Program-made: the position numbers and the translations under genes | Assembly: GCA_030789695.1 (NCBI GenBank) | Contig: CM061139.1 | Span: 105,064,837-105,128,836 of the forward strand | Length of the DNA: 64,000 nt | Direction of reading: 5' to 3' | DNA from: Scilla litardierei | Lineage: Eukaryota; Streptophyta; Magnoliopsida; Asparagales; Asparagaceae | In this document: positions 10,026 to 21,095 of the stretch, in pieces | Numbering within the stretch: the first letter of the stretch is position 1 | Layout of the letters: each line of letters opens with the position of its first letter | Notes under the pieces: model-generated | Seen by the model: the letters and a program-made list of their open reading frames with translations, nothing else | Told to the model about the DNA's origin: nothing | The model's database searches: none

Positions 10026-11198
10026 ATGGCAGGAAGGCGATTCACCCGCGGTGGAGGTAGTGGTGTGCTCCCTCATGATGAGGAGCCTGAGCGGGAACCC
10101 ACCAACGGAGAGATGATGCGGATGATGATCCAGATGATGCAAGTGCAGCAGGGCGTGCTCCTGCAAGTCCAGAATGCTCCACTTGCTCGAGCTACCAGGG
10201 CACTTTCGGATGCCACTCGCTCCGAACCAGGAGCGAAGCAATTTCGGGAGCTGGGTCCCGCATATTTCGATGGGTCTGAGGGTCCTCTGGCTGCCGATGA
10301 GTGGATTCGGAACATTGAGGATAACTTGAAGATGGCCAAGATCACCCCGACTGGATGGGTTGATTTGGCGAAGAGGCAACTTAAGGATAATGCTCAGAAC
10401 TGGTGGGATGCGGAAGAGAAGATGTTGGTGGAGCCGATAGCTTGGGCTACCTTTAAGTCCAGGTTTGATGAGGAGTTCTTTCCGAAGGCTGCCAGGAAGG
10501 AGATGCTGCAGCGCTTTATTGATCTGAAGCAAGGGAGCTTGACGGTGGACCTGTACCACCAAGAGTTCACTAGGCTGAGTCGGTTCGCACCGAAGATGGT
10601 GCAGGATGCTGATGAGAGGGCTCAGAGGTTCCTGCAGGGACTTGCTTTGGAGCTCCAGAGTTTTGTGTCTTCCTCTGATCTGGACTCTTATCAGAAGGTT
10701 CTGGTCGCTGCGAGGAGGCAGGAGCTGAACCTGAGTCAGAGGAGGGGACATGTTTCTGGTGCTGGGAAGAGGCCTATGGAGCAGGCCAGGGCGGTGGTTA
10801 GGCCTGGTTTCAAGCCTAATCAGCCAGCTCAGTTCAAGAGGCCAGGAGGGCCTATTCTAAAGACTTGCCATTTCTGCGGCAAGCCTGGCCACATCAAGGA
10901 TCAGTGTAGGAAGTTTCTGGGCCAGTGTTTGGTTTGTGGTGATGCTTCCCATGTCGCGAAGGATTGTCGGCATGCGAATCAGCTGCGGAGGGCACATGTT
11001 GCAGCACAGTCGTTGCAGCAGCGAGCATCTGTTCCTGCTGGACGTGGAGTGGCTCTTGTTCCACAGAGACAGGCTTTTCAGCAGGCTATTCCGCCGAGGA
11101 GGCAGGCATTTCTGATGACCGCTGCGGAGAGCGAGGCTGTGGATGAGGTTATCGCAGGTAATCCTCAATCTAGTTGTTACTTTTCTAGCTGGTTTTGA
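10026..11198 (+). pseudogene. Tekay gag (capsid and nucleocapsid)
   Basis: The ORF starts at ATG 10026 and encodes a typical chromovirus gag. The Retrotrans_gag domain spans about residues 70-210 (AADEWIRNIED, DNAQNWWDAEE, ATFKSRFDEEFFP, VDLYHQEFTRLSRFAP). Two CCHC zinc knuckles follow, CHFCGKPGHIKDQC at residues 281-294 and CLVCGDASHVAKDC at 301-314. It packages the element RNA and forms virus-like particles in the cytoplasm. The reading frame itself is clean. In related elements gag continues in frame into protease. Here the join is broken at about 11158 by roughly 100 bp of stop-containing, intron-like sequence, so the last residues of this ORF are probably not native. Confidence 0.88.
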
Positions 11199-11245
11199 TT
11201 GTTAGATTGTGTTGTTTGCTTGAACATGCTTGTTTGCTAAACTAG

Positions 11246-11686
11246 GGTTTGATTGTTAATTGCTTGTTATGTGTGGTTTTGGTGTGCACATTTCCTGCAC
11301 GAGTCCTCTTCGACTCTGGTGCATCGATGTGCATTATTTCTCGGAGCTTCGTAGAGAAGCATTCCTTGTCGACGTCTCCTCTTCCCAAGAGTTGGAATAT
11401 CGTCACAGGAAATGGCGTGGTCTCGGTGCATCTTGGTTGCGATTCTTGCTCGTTGGTGGTTTGTGGACATGAGCTTTATGCGGATTTCATCGTCCACGAC
11501 ATCATCAACTATGATGCGGTCCTTGGGATGGACTGGCTTGCGAGCTTCTATGCTACGATCGACTGTCGGAGGAAGAAGGTGGTGTTCGAGATTCCCGGAC
11601 ATCCAGTATTTGAGTTCAACCGTGGTAGCAGTTTGCTTGGTCCTGTCAGATTTCGGGCCAGGCCGGTGGAGATTGTGGCTATGTAG
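11246..11686 (+). pseudogene. Tekay aspartic protease
   Basis: This encodes a retropepsin with TFPARVLFDSGASMCIISRSF (active-site DSGA near 11312) and VLGMDWL near 11518. There is no credible ATG of its own; it should be read as part of a gag-pol polyprotein. The frame ends at a TAG (11684-11686) just before the reverse transcriptase. Compared with relatives, the linker between protease and reverse transcriptase looks shortened. Inactive as it stands. Confidence 0.8.
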
Positions 11687-12856
11687 ATGGAGTTGGGGTG
11701 GCCAGCTGTGGTGCGTGATTTTGGTGACGTCTTCCCCGAGGAGATGTCTGGTTTGCCACCTGATCGAGCTTTAGAATTTTCTATTGATCTTGTTCCAGGA
11801 GCGCAGCCGATTTCGAAGGCGCCGTATCGTATGGCACCCACTGAGTTGGAAGAATTGCGAAAGCAGCTGGATGAGCTTTTGCAGAAGGGTTACATCAACC
11901 CTAGTGTGTCTCCGTGGGGAGCGCCGGTGCTGCTGGTGAAGAAGAAGGATGGCTCGCGTCGCATGTGCGTGGACTATCGGGAGTTGAATGCGGTAACCAT
12001 TAAGAATAAATACCCGTTGCCTCGCATCGATGATATTTTTGATCAGCTTGGAGGTTCGAGGGTGTTTTCTAAATTGGATTTGAGGAGTGGTTACCATCAG
12101 TTGAAGGTGAAGAAGGGAGATGTTTCGAAGACAGCGTTCAGGACGAAGTATGGACACTATGAGTTTGTGGTTATGCCTTTCGGCGTAACTAACGCACCCG
12201 CAGTTTTCATGAATCTGATGAACCTGATTTTCTACGACCTCTTGGATAAGTTTGTCGTTATCTTTATTGACGACATTCTGATATATTCGAGGTCGGAGGA
12301 AGAGCATGCATCGCACTTGAGGACGGTGTTGGAGATTTTGAGGAAGCATCGGTTGTATGCTAAATTTTCGAAGTGCGAGTTTTGGCTGGACAGAGTTGCT
12401 TTTCTCGGGCATGTGGTGACTGGAGATGGTATCTCAGTGGATCCTGAGAAGATTAGGGCCATCAGAGAGTGGCCTGTTCCGTCGTCTGCATCTGAGATTC
12501 GGAGTTTCCTTGGCCTTGCTGGTTACTATCGGCGTTTCATTAAGGACTTTTCCCGTATTACCGAGCCGATGACCAGATTGACTCGGAAGGATATACCTTT
12601 TGTTTGGTCGGGTGATTGTGAGAATGCTTTTGGTGTCCTGAGGGAGAGATTGACGACTGCCCCTATTCTTGTTGTGCCTGATCGTAGCGGTGGATTTGAG
12701 ATCTTTTGCGATGCTTCTGGCAAGGGTCTCGGTTGTGTGTTGCATCAGCACGGGCATGTTGTGGCGTATGCGTCTCGTCAACTCAAGGTTCATGAGAAGA
12801 ATTACCCGACGCATGATTTAGATTTGGCTGCCGTTGTGTTTGCTCTTAAGATTTAG
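11687..12856 (+). pseudogene. Tekay reverse transcriptase and start of RNase H
   Basis: This continues the protease frame after one TAG. Motifs are [68 protein letters not shown] and the catalytic FIDDILIYS (about 12266). The RNase H start is [15 protein letters not shown]. The stop at 12854-12856 is TAG in place of a conserved Trp codon (ALKI-stop-RHF), a TGG-to-TAG nonsense change. The ATG at 11687 follows the stop by chance and is not a real start. Confidence 0.92.
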
Positions 12857-14107
12857 AGGCACTTCCTGCTGTGTGAGAAAGTGAAGATTTTCACCGATCA
12901 TAAAAGCTTGAAGTATATTTTTACTCAGAAGGAGCTCAACATGCGACAGCGTCGATGGTTGGAGCTCATGGCGGATTATGATATTGATTTGCAGTTTCAC
13001 CCTGGCAAGGTGAATGTGGTCCCTGATGCGCTGAGTAGGCTTCCAGCGGTGATGATTTTGACCTCGCAGTGGATATTGCAGCAGGATTTTTGCGAGTCTG
13101 GTGTTGAGATTGTTCTTCCTGGGGAGGCTTCTTCGTTGATGTACATGCAGGTACAGTCGACGATCGTGGATCGGATTAAGGCTGGCCAGGCCGAGGATCC
13201 GAAGCTGGTGAAGATTCGGGGGCAGGTGGAAGCCGGTCTGCAGACTGGCTTTTTGATTCACGAGGATGGCTCGCTGAGGTTTGGAGCCAGGTTGTGTGTG
13301 CCAGCTGGAGATGTTAGAGAGGAGTTGATGGTGGAGGCACACAGTTCGCCGTATTCTGTGCATCCTGGTGGCACCAAGATGTACCAGGATCTTCGCCTGA
13401 ACTATTGGTGGCATGGCATGAATAGGAGTGTGGCTCGAAGTGTGGCCAAGTGCTTGGTTTGTCAGCAAGTGAAGGCGGAGCATCAACGTACGGCCGGGTT
13501 GCTACAACCGCTTCCGATTCCGGAGTGGAAATGGCAACACATCACTATGGATTTCGTGACTGGACTACCTCGGAGTCCGAAGCTGAATGACGCGATTTGG
13601 GTGATCGTAGATCGATTGACCAAATCCGCGCACTTTATTCCATTCCGAGTGGGACAGTCCACTGAGGCGCTAGCGAGGAGATATATGGAGGTAAAATTCT
13701 TTTACCGTCCGTTTTTATTTCTTTTTCCTAGTTTGGATAGTGATGTAACGTGAATCGTGCAGGAGGTTGTGCGACTTCATGGGGTCCCCGTGAGTATCGT
13801 GTTGGACAGAGACACGAGGTTCACATCTCAGTTCTGGCAGAGTTTGCAGAAGAGCTTGGGTACGCGTCTGAGTTTCAGCACGGCGTACCATCCGCAGACG
13901 AATGGCCAGTCCGAGAGGACGATTCAGATTTTGGAAGACATGCTGAGGGCGTGCATATTGGATTTCAAGGGTTCGTGGGAGGACCATCTACATCTGGTAG
14001 AGTTTTCTTACAACAACAGCTTCCAGGTGAGTATTGGCATGGCGCCTTTCGCCGCTCTTTATGGGAGGAAATGTCGATCGCCATTGAGTTGGGATGACGT
14101 TGGTGAA
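12857..14107 (+). pseudogene. Tekay RNase H end and integrase, with a 72-bp intron, truncated
   Basis: RNase H continues with FTDHKSLKYIF, then the chromovirus linker PDALSRL. The integrase has its HHCC zinc finger (HPGGTKMYQDL and CLVCQQVK) and DDE core: [24 protein letters not shown] and [18 protein letters not shown] canonical GT-AG intron at 13691-13762 splits RYME from EVVRLHGVP exactly between codons. After [17 protein letters not shown] the sequence jumps into Sire-A LTR sequence, so the integrase C-terminus and any chromodomain are lost. Confidence 0.9.
13691..13762 (+). other. 72-bp intron-like insertion in integrase
   Basis: Donor GAG^GTAAAATTC and acceptor TCGTGCAG^GAGG flank 72 T-rich bases that contain an in-frame TGA (13751-13753). 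Removing it restores the conserved integrase alignment with no change of frame. Confidence 0.75.
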
Positions 14108-14327
14108 CTAGTCGGTCAGTGTTTCTTCTTTGACCGACTAGTTGAGCTTCTACTATACATGCATAGTTACTGTTTGTCGTTAGTTGGTCTATGTACGTTT
14201 GTCGACCGACTAGTTGATGAACTAGTCGGTCAACATTTGTTCTTAGACCGACTAAATCTATTTGTGCTCAGACTTTCAGTTTTATCTCTTAGTCGGTCTC
14301 AGTTGAGTCACCGACCGACTAGTTGTG
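14103..14327 (+). repeat. duplicated Sire-A LTR segment inside the Tekay structure
   Basis: This is a near-perfect copy of 7039-7263, including the TTGTG that precedes the first Tekay LTR. It should not be present between integrase and the 3' LTR. The junction with integrase shows about 5 bp of shared GTGAA. Confidence 0.88.
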
Positions 14328-16943
14328 TGTAACGACTGGTTCTCATGTATCTGGATATATTATATTATATTATATGTTTTGATGGATTTTTCTTCTTATT
14401 TGTGGTTACCGTCTCCGTAACTTTCATTTTCAATCGTTTCGTCGTGTTTTCTCGTTTCTTCCTTAGGATCGTCGATTTCGGAGTAAGTCATTTGTGACGG
14501 GCTTCATATTGGTCATACCTTACTGTTAGATCAAGCCTAGGAGTCTTAGGAATCGATCCCGGAGCTCCGCGCTCCATATCGGAGCTTTTGGTGCAAGTTA
14601 GCCGGTGTAAGAAGGGGCATCGACCGACTAGATGACGATCCAGTCGGTCGGAAAACCTTCTTGAACCGACTAGTTGGCTTTCTAAATTGTTCAGGAGTTA
14701 CTGTTTATCGTTAGTCGGTCTAAGAATGTTGGTTGACCGACTAGGTTGCAAACTAGTCGGTCGGCAATACTTCTTTAACCGACTAACTCATCAACTATTT
14801 TTGATACTAGTTACTGTTCCTTCTTAGTCGGTCTAAGTTCATCTTTCGACCGACTAGTTGTTAAACTAGTCGGTTAAGTTTTGTACTCAGACCGACTAAT
14901 TCTTAGTTCTTCTATACAGCCGAGTTACTGTTTACTCTTAGTCGGTCTAAGAACGTTCATCGACCGACTAGATGTCAAACTAGTCGGACAGTACTTGTTC
15001 TTTGACCGACTAACTCTTAGTTCATGTTTTCGACTGGAGCTACTGTTTACACTTAGTCGGTCTGCGTTGGTCAACCGACCAACTAGTTCTCAAACTAGTC
15101 GGTCAACAGTTGTTCCTTGACCGACTAAACAGTGCAGTAAACCCTAGTTTTGCCCTAGCCGCCACCAAACTCTATAAATACCCCTCCAAACGTTTTCTTC
15201 TTCTTCCTCACGACCTAAAACCCTAGTTTCTCCCCCATTGAGCCCCCATCCACCTCAAACCATTATTCCTTCATCCCAAGCCCAAAATCCATCATCCCAA
15301 CTCACCCTTAACACATTCTACCTCTCATCTTCCCCAAAACCTCATCAAACCCCCAAAATCCCCCAAAACCCTATTTCTCCAAACTTCTCCATCCATTTCC
15401 AGATCTGAACCCTAGGTTCCCCGGAGCGTTTCTTCCGTCGCCGTGGTTGCTCGGCGTTATTCTCCCGTTCCATATACGGTAATAATCGATCTCTTGATGT
15501 TTTCATAACCTGTTGTGTTTTTGGTGAAACCCTAATGAATGAATGTTGTTTTGATGGTTGTTTTTCCCATAACAGCGACTTCCCCGTAGATTAGCATCCA
15601 TGAGACGAACCCTCGTGATCGTCATCCTCGGTGCTAGGCAAGTGAAACTTGCCACTTAGGGTTTAGGCCATGTTTTGGGCCATTTGCTTGTTGTAGGCGT
15701 AAAAGAGGCTAGGCGACGAAATGATACTCGCCTAGGCGCAAATTGAGGAACTAGCTTGACAACGAAGCTAGATCCAACAATTATCATGTTGCACAATTAC
15801 CATGTCATGTTTAATTTCCATTAACGGTACGCAAATTAATTGTCTTGTCATTGCATTCTTTAAGTGTTTCCGTGATTGCGTAGCTTCGCTACTATGCTTG
15901 TGTTCCTGGCTCGTGTTCCAGAAGCGGGCCATGTGTTAGTTGATAGCCAATGCCCGAACTACTTGTTTCCGGCTAGGTGCACCCCTATGCCAAATGCTTA
16001 TGAATCGTGAACAAGAATTCGAACTCCTGTGCGGGGCAACCCTGGCTCATTTACTGAGCTCGTGTGTGGGGACCCTGGCTCGTTTACATGTGGGTATTGG
16101 GTGTAAGAGTTAAGCGGCCAATCAACTGGGAGTCTGCCCGATCAGCAACTGCAGTGGTAAGGCGTAAACTCTGGGTTTTGGGGTAGTGTTAAGCGGCCAA
16201 TCAGCGTGAATGCCAAACCATTCAGCTGTAAGGCGTAAACATCTACAAACAACTTGAAACGTGACTAGTGAAATGATTGAGATTGTTAGTAGCTTGGCTA
16301 CTCTTGTCTTGTCCCGATATTCGTTCTCCTGTAGTTATTGTCTCGCCATGTCTTGCTTGTGCACTCATGTTATAACTGCCATGTCATGCATACTATAACT
16401 GCTAGGTTGCTAGTTGCCTTACTTTCAGTTTCCTTGCCCAAGTCTTTTAGACTTGCTGACATGTGCCCCTTTACTCTTTTGGGTGACACATGTTAGATCC
16501 TGAGCCTGAATACCTTGTTGAGGACGAGGTGTTTGCTGACGCCGAGCCCGAGCTTGTGTTTGACGGGGAGTACGTGGACACTGGGGACCAGTCCTAGTGT
16601 CTTCGTTGTGTTTTCCCTTTTGTTTAGACTGCTATTTTGTTGCCGGTGCGTAGCACCTATACCTTGTTGCGTTGTTGCTTTTGTTGGCCTTGTTCTGGGC
16701 CTTTAGACTCTTTCTTTTAGCCTGGTGGCTTTTCTGGATGTTGAACTTAATTTTCATGTTGGACAAATTATGGGATATGAGATTTTATTTCGGTCTCTCC
16801 TTGTGTTATTATTGTTGTTTCGTTGTGGTTACATGGACCTGCTTATGTTTTATTGACGCTTATCGGGTTTGGGGCTTCACAGCTCCACTCTCGTGCGGAC
16901 CTTTTCACGTCTCGCCTCCATTTTAGGGAAGCGGGGCGTGACA
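14328..16943 (+). repeat. Tekay second LTR (2616 bp)
   Basis: It starts TGTAACGACTGG and ends GCGTGACA, followed by TTGTG (16944-16948). It carries the same five palindromic units (about 14597-15127) and TATAAATA at 15173-15180. It matches the first LTR with scattered single-base differences, which suggests a fairly young insertion. Confidence 0.9.
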
Positions 16944-16948
16944 TTGTG

Positions 16949-17884
16949 AAACTAGTCGGTCAGCAACTCTTCTTTGACCGACTAGTTCTCTTCAGTCTGA
17001 ACTTCTCTTCTTGGCTGTGCTACCATTAGTCGGTTCATGATGTTTGACCGACCGACTAGTTGATGAACTAGTCGGTCAGTCAACCTTCTTTGACCGACTA
17101 GTTTGGTTCAGAATAGAGCCGTTGGAGCATTAAATGCCACGATTTTCACTCTCTTTCCTCTATCCTATATATACTTGGAGTGCTGCATTCATTGCACTCA
17201 AGGCTGATATTAAGTGAACTTTAAAGATCAAAGAGAAATCATTAAATCTTAATTCAAAGCTCTTTCATTCCATTCAAGAATCTCTCCCTCACTCTTATTT
17301 AAAAAGAGAGATTCATTGATTGTGTGCCTTCCAAGCTAAGTGCTTGATTCTAGGTCACCAACAACCTCATAGCTCTCCATCGCTGATCTACATCTTGGAG
17401 CTCGGGTTTGGTGCCTCTTCATCTTCCCCAAAATCATCTTTGCCCTAATTCGTAAGTTTACTCAAGGCATAGGTTTTTTGTGGTAAGAATTTCTATTGCA
17501 TTTACTTCATATTGTAAGTGTTTTACTCTTGGTTGTGAGAGTGTGTTTGTGATCCCGGGTTGTGGGAGTCACAATTACCTTGTGTATGATTTGGTCTTGT
17601 AGAGGTTTATCTACAAGAATTTCATAGTGCAAATCTATGGTTAGTGGTTTCTAACTCTAGTATCCGGAGGGGATCCGGGTGTTTGGGACGTAGGATCACC
17701 GGGAACAAGTCGGGGAGACTTGGGTGGATCCGAACCCAGTAATATCATTTGTTTGCGATTGATTTTAATTGTTGTCTATATTTACATTTCCGCATTTCCG
17801 CATTGTTGGTTAGAGTTTGCAAGATAATTAGGAATTATCCTCTTAATTATTTTAAAGTACTATTCACCCCCCTTAGTACTTGTG
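16949..17884 (+). repeat. Sire-A 3' LTR, right part (end of U3, R, U5)
   Basis: It resumes the 113-bp unit cut at 7263, carries one more unit at about 17025, then TATATATA at 17166-17173 and a transcribed R/U5 part. Near the end it has CTATTCACCCCCC, typical of Sirevirus LTRs, and I place the end at TTGTGCA (17884). The exact end is uncertain because the 5' LTR is not in the window. Confidence 0.75.
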
Positions 17885-18055
17885 CAGTAGCTTCGTATGG
17901 CATTACACTAGTGCTGGTCATACGTCATATCATTGCAAATATAGGAACACGAATATCAAATTCAAACAAATTTGGGTTCCTAAAAATTTGATGACTAATA
18001 TGAGTGAACCTTGTTGGTTTCCAAGGTCACACATAACATCTTTCGTGTAGGTAAG
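17885..18055 (+). pseudogene. Sire-B gag C-terminal remnant
   Basis: A forward frame reads TSAGHTSYHCKYRN, then IWVPKNLM and CWFPRS, which is the end of a Sirevirus gag: the last part of a CCHC knuckle followed by the WVPK block. The first cysteines of the knuckle appear changed (Val and Tyr at the expected places). The fragment begins exactly at the Sire-A LTR end. Non-functional. Confidence 0.6.
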
Positions 18056-19140
18056 ATGGAGGTGGCTAGGAACTATGAACTGAATGTCGCATTTTCCTTA
18101 GTGAAACGACAACGTGAAGGTATGGTTTCTACTTTTGAACTTAATGCATACCTTCATAGCATTTTTTGTGTGTTTGTATGCTTGATTTGTTTGTATTTGT
18201 GTGCTAGTTTGTTTGCTTTCTAGCTGGTTTAGTTCTTTATAAAGAAAAATCAAAAAATGAAAAAGGTAAAAGGTAAAAAAAATGGAGCTTAATGTATATC
18301 TTTCTTCTGAATCATTTAAGCGGTATTAATAAATGATAATCATATTCATGTAGAAATTGACATATTATTGTTATGGCTATATGTGCATGTTTGATTTTCT
18401 AAATAGATATGACATGTTCACTGATTTGAATAATATGATTTCTACACCTACACTTTCACTTCCACGAGCATTAAATTTTGTTGTACATTTGGAGACATCT
18501 TTTATGAAATATTGAAAAATGAATGTATGATGAAAAATAACTGAAAATCTAAGGGATATGATGTGTCTTGCCAGGGATAAAAATTGAGCACAAAAGAATT
18601 GAATTTGTAAAAAAATAAAAATAGCTTCGTATGAAAAATGGATACAATCCTTGGCAATGGCACTACCCACGAGTATCCAACATATGCTTAGCGTTGGTGT
18701 TATACTCGTCAAGCAATGCTATCCCCACATCTAAGAGTCCTTATAGGCTATGTTTTGGGTGTGGTACATTGAACTCATTTTTAATGAGATGGGGAAAATC
18801 AATCCTAGGTGATATCATGTTACATGGAAAATGTGGATTGGTTTTGGTTGAATTTCTTAAAAGTTCACTTTATGTGCTTCAATGTTTAATCATCACACTT
18901 ACACGATGGTGTAGAAGTCCTTGTTATAATTTTCATTGGATTTGACTTGCATATTATGTGAATGTCTACATGCAAGTGTATGTCGTAATTTCTAATACTC
19001 TCTTTTTGCATGTGGTATGAAATTGAATTGGATTTGACTTGCATATTATGTGAATGTCTACATGCAAGTGTATGTCGTAATTTATAATACTCTCTTTTTG
19101 CATGTGGTATGAAATTGACTTTATGAGTACACTTTTGATG
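18056..19140 (+). other. non-coding Sire-B interior with a 92-bp tandem duplication
   Basis: This is AT-rich, with no ORF I trust. 18935-19118 is two copies of a 92-bp unit starting ATTGGATTTGACTTGC, nearly identical to each other. No pol is present. Confidence 0.65.
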
Positions 19141-19145
19141 ATAAC

Positions 19146-19311
19146 AAAAGGGGAGAAAATATTGGAGAATATTTGTGCATTAATGTTTATGAATATATGG
19201 TGCATATATGAATATTGGTTTAAAGGGGGCATTAATGAATAATAAATGAATGCATGTGCTTAATGAATATGTGAATATATGTTCAAGGGGAAGCATGAAT
19301 ATAGGGGGGAG
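19146..19311 (+). other. Sire-B polypurine tract cluster
   Basis: Runs are AAAAGGGGAGAAAA at about 19146, AAAGGGGG at 19222, CAAGGGGAAG at about 19285 and AGGGGGGAG at 19303. This is the Sirevirus multi-tract pattern. The last tract (CAAAAGAGGGATA, about 28686) lies beyond the inserted element and touches the LTR. Confidence 0.75.
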
Positions 19312-19327
19312 CATGCTTGTATGTTTG

Positions 19328-20902
19328 TGACGTGCGTTTATATTTTATATATTCACGCATGTTTTCTTTTGTGTTTCTCCGTATTTTTCGCCGTCTTTTA
19401 TTCGTTTTCTCGTACTTTCTCGTTTTCTTTCACTTTTCTTTGTTTCTCCATGTTTGCAGGAGATTGACCACGTAGGGGACGTTTAACGACGATATCTCAA
19501 GTCCCCGGAGCAACGGGAGGAGTCACGCGTGATCCAGTGGATCAAACGTCAAAGAATACATCTTTCAGCCCCTCACCCGGTCGGTTCGTCATCTCCAACC
19601 GATCGGGTGATGCACGCGTGCACCACCCGGTCTCAGCCGGAGCTCAAGTGAAAGTCACCCGACCGGTTCACAGGCCGGTTCAACTGGGGCCAACTCTCTG
19701 TCTTCTCGAGCCAAATTCCAACCGATCGGGTGACTCTCACCCGATCGGTTCATCTGTAGCTGATGTTGAAGAGCCGAAGACACGGGCACCCAACAGATCA
19801 CTTCACCCGATGGCGCCAAGATCCAACCGGTCACTCCAAGAACTCACCCGACCGGTTCATATGACCGGGTGAAAGCTCGCCGTTTTCTGTTTACTATCTG
19901 TAACGGATCACCCGATCGGTTGACTTATCAACCGATAGGGTGATACGAGAGTCTATAAATAGAACCCCTAGGGTTCCAGAAACGGGGGGCTGCTAGTTTT
20001 TACTGTTTTCTCCTATTGTGATAGCTGTAATTTCTGTTCTTTTGTAAGTTGTCGGATCTTTCTCAAACTTTAGTATTGTCTTAATTACTCTATTACTTCC
20101 GCATTCCAATCGTCTGATTATGATTCCAACGGCTCATTTTCATTTAGATCGCTTTTTAATGAATTTTTGTGAGTAGTTCCCAAATCTGGGATTTTGGTGG
20201 AAACCCCTTCGGGGGCTCTTCCCGATGCATCCATAGGGTTAGGAAATCGATAGTGATTAGGATTCTAACGGTTACGCTGGGTGGTTCATTGTCATCGGCG
20301 GGAAAAATACCGCCTTTGACCGTTGGGCCAAGGGGGAATAAACTTGGCAGTTGACTCCCTAGCCATAGCTCACGCCCTTAGCGTAGACGCCGAATCCTAG
20401 CACGCGGGAGCGGCAGGATGAGACGTTGGGAGTTATCGTTGCGAGCTTAGTGCTCCCGGAATCGATCAGTGTTAATGGACACGGGAGTGCCCACTGATCG
20501 AATCCGGGAAGTCCGGTGTATCATCCTGGGCACCGACCGGAATATCGGGCCCATGGGATGCCGGTACCACTTTCAGAGGCAACGTCTCACCATTAGACCC
20601 TAATTCCGATCGCTATCCTACCCGTAGGTCGTATCGGGGAGAGTCGCTCGTTGGAGTGGAAATCAAGGTCCCGTGTTTATTTTCTTATTGTTCATACCGT
20701 GAATTACTTTCCGTGACAACCATCAACCGATTCGGGCTAGCTCGCCCACGGGGTGATTTTGGTCCTCCTTGACACAAGCACATCCTAGCCTCCCTGTGTT
20801 CGACCCCCAAGCCACACTACAACACTGTGCACTTGCGGTTACAAATATTTAAACCCCCGTCCCTGCCACGCGGCCACGCGCCGGCGCGGCGGGCACCGGT
20901 CA
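19328..20902 (+). repeat. 5' LTR of the Athila-type gag element
   Basis: It starts TGACGTGCG and ends CACCGGTCA. 19577-19942 is rich in ACCGATCGG-type palindromes. TATAAATA is at 19954-19961, directly downstream. Close to the 3' end is TGTTCGACCCCC and GTGCACTTGCGGTTA, a block also seen near the ends of other Athila-type LTRs in this window. Confidence 0.93.
19577..19961 (+). promoter_or_regulatory. ACCGATCGG palindrome array and TATA box in the LTR
   Basis: Repeated CCCGGTCGGTT, AACCGATCGGGTGA, CACCCGATCGGTT and CCCGACCGGTTC motifs alternate in orientation at irregular spacing, ending about 12 bp before TATAAATA. The 3' LTR copy is at about 27205-27593. Confidence 0.75.
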
Positions 20903-20908
20903 AGTTTA

Positions 20909-20926
20909 TGGCGCCGTTGCCGGGGA
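20909..20926 (+). other. primer binding site, tRNA-Asp type
   Basis: TGGCGCCGTTGCCGGGGA matches the complement of the 3' end of plant tRNA-Asp, the usual primer of Athila elements. It lies 6 bp after the LTR. Confidence 0.9.
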
Positions 20927-21095
20927 GGCAACGTGCTTGTTATTTCAGGATCTCTTGAACCCTAGTGTCTAGCTCTTATCCCTACCTTGCGATAATTTTC
21001 GCATTCTCCTTTTTCCTTTTTATTTTTCTTATTTTTATTTCTTATTTTGTCTGTTTCCTTCCCACTTGTCGCTTCACGGGTGTTTGTTGTTTTTC

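Larger units (their letters stand above)
7264..16943 (+). mobile_element. Tekay/Del-type Ty3/gypsy chromovirus, rearranged, inserted in the Sire-A LTR
   Basis: The insert is flanked by TTGTG at 7259-7263 and 16944-16948. It begins TGTAACGAC and ends GGGGCGTGACA. It has two 2.6-kb LTR copies, gag with two zinc knuckles, protease, reverse transcriptase, RNase H and integrase. It is not a normal copy. The integrase stops at about 14107, the polypurine tract and integrase tail are missing, and 225 bp of Sire-A LTR sequence stands before the second LTR. No recognisable primer binding site follows the first LTR. Confidence 0.9.
1..17884 (+). mobile_element. Sirevirus-type Ty1/copia element (Sire-A), 5' part outside window, interrupted at 7264-16948
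   Basis: The element runs from before the window through pol, an accessory ORF, a cluster of polypurine tracts and a 3' LTR. Its own sequence is 1-7263 plus 16949-17884. The copia order (protease, integrase, reverse transcriptase, RNase H) is visible. The AAAGGGGGAG-type tracts repeated between the ORFs and the LTR, the LTR start TGTTG, and the CACCCCCC stretch near the LTR end are Sirevirus traits. A Tekay-type gypsy element lies in the 3' LTR. The 5' LTR and most of gag are not in view. The pol is broken, so this copy cannot move by itself. Confidence 0.85.

Noticed and set aside
20909..20926. tRNA gene fragments at the primer binding sites
   Set aside because: Only the 18-base complement of a tRNA end is present, in the correct place for priming. 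No cloverleaf surrounds it.
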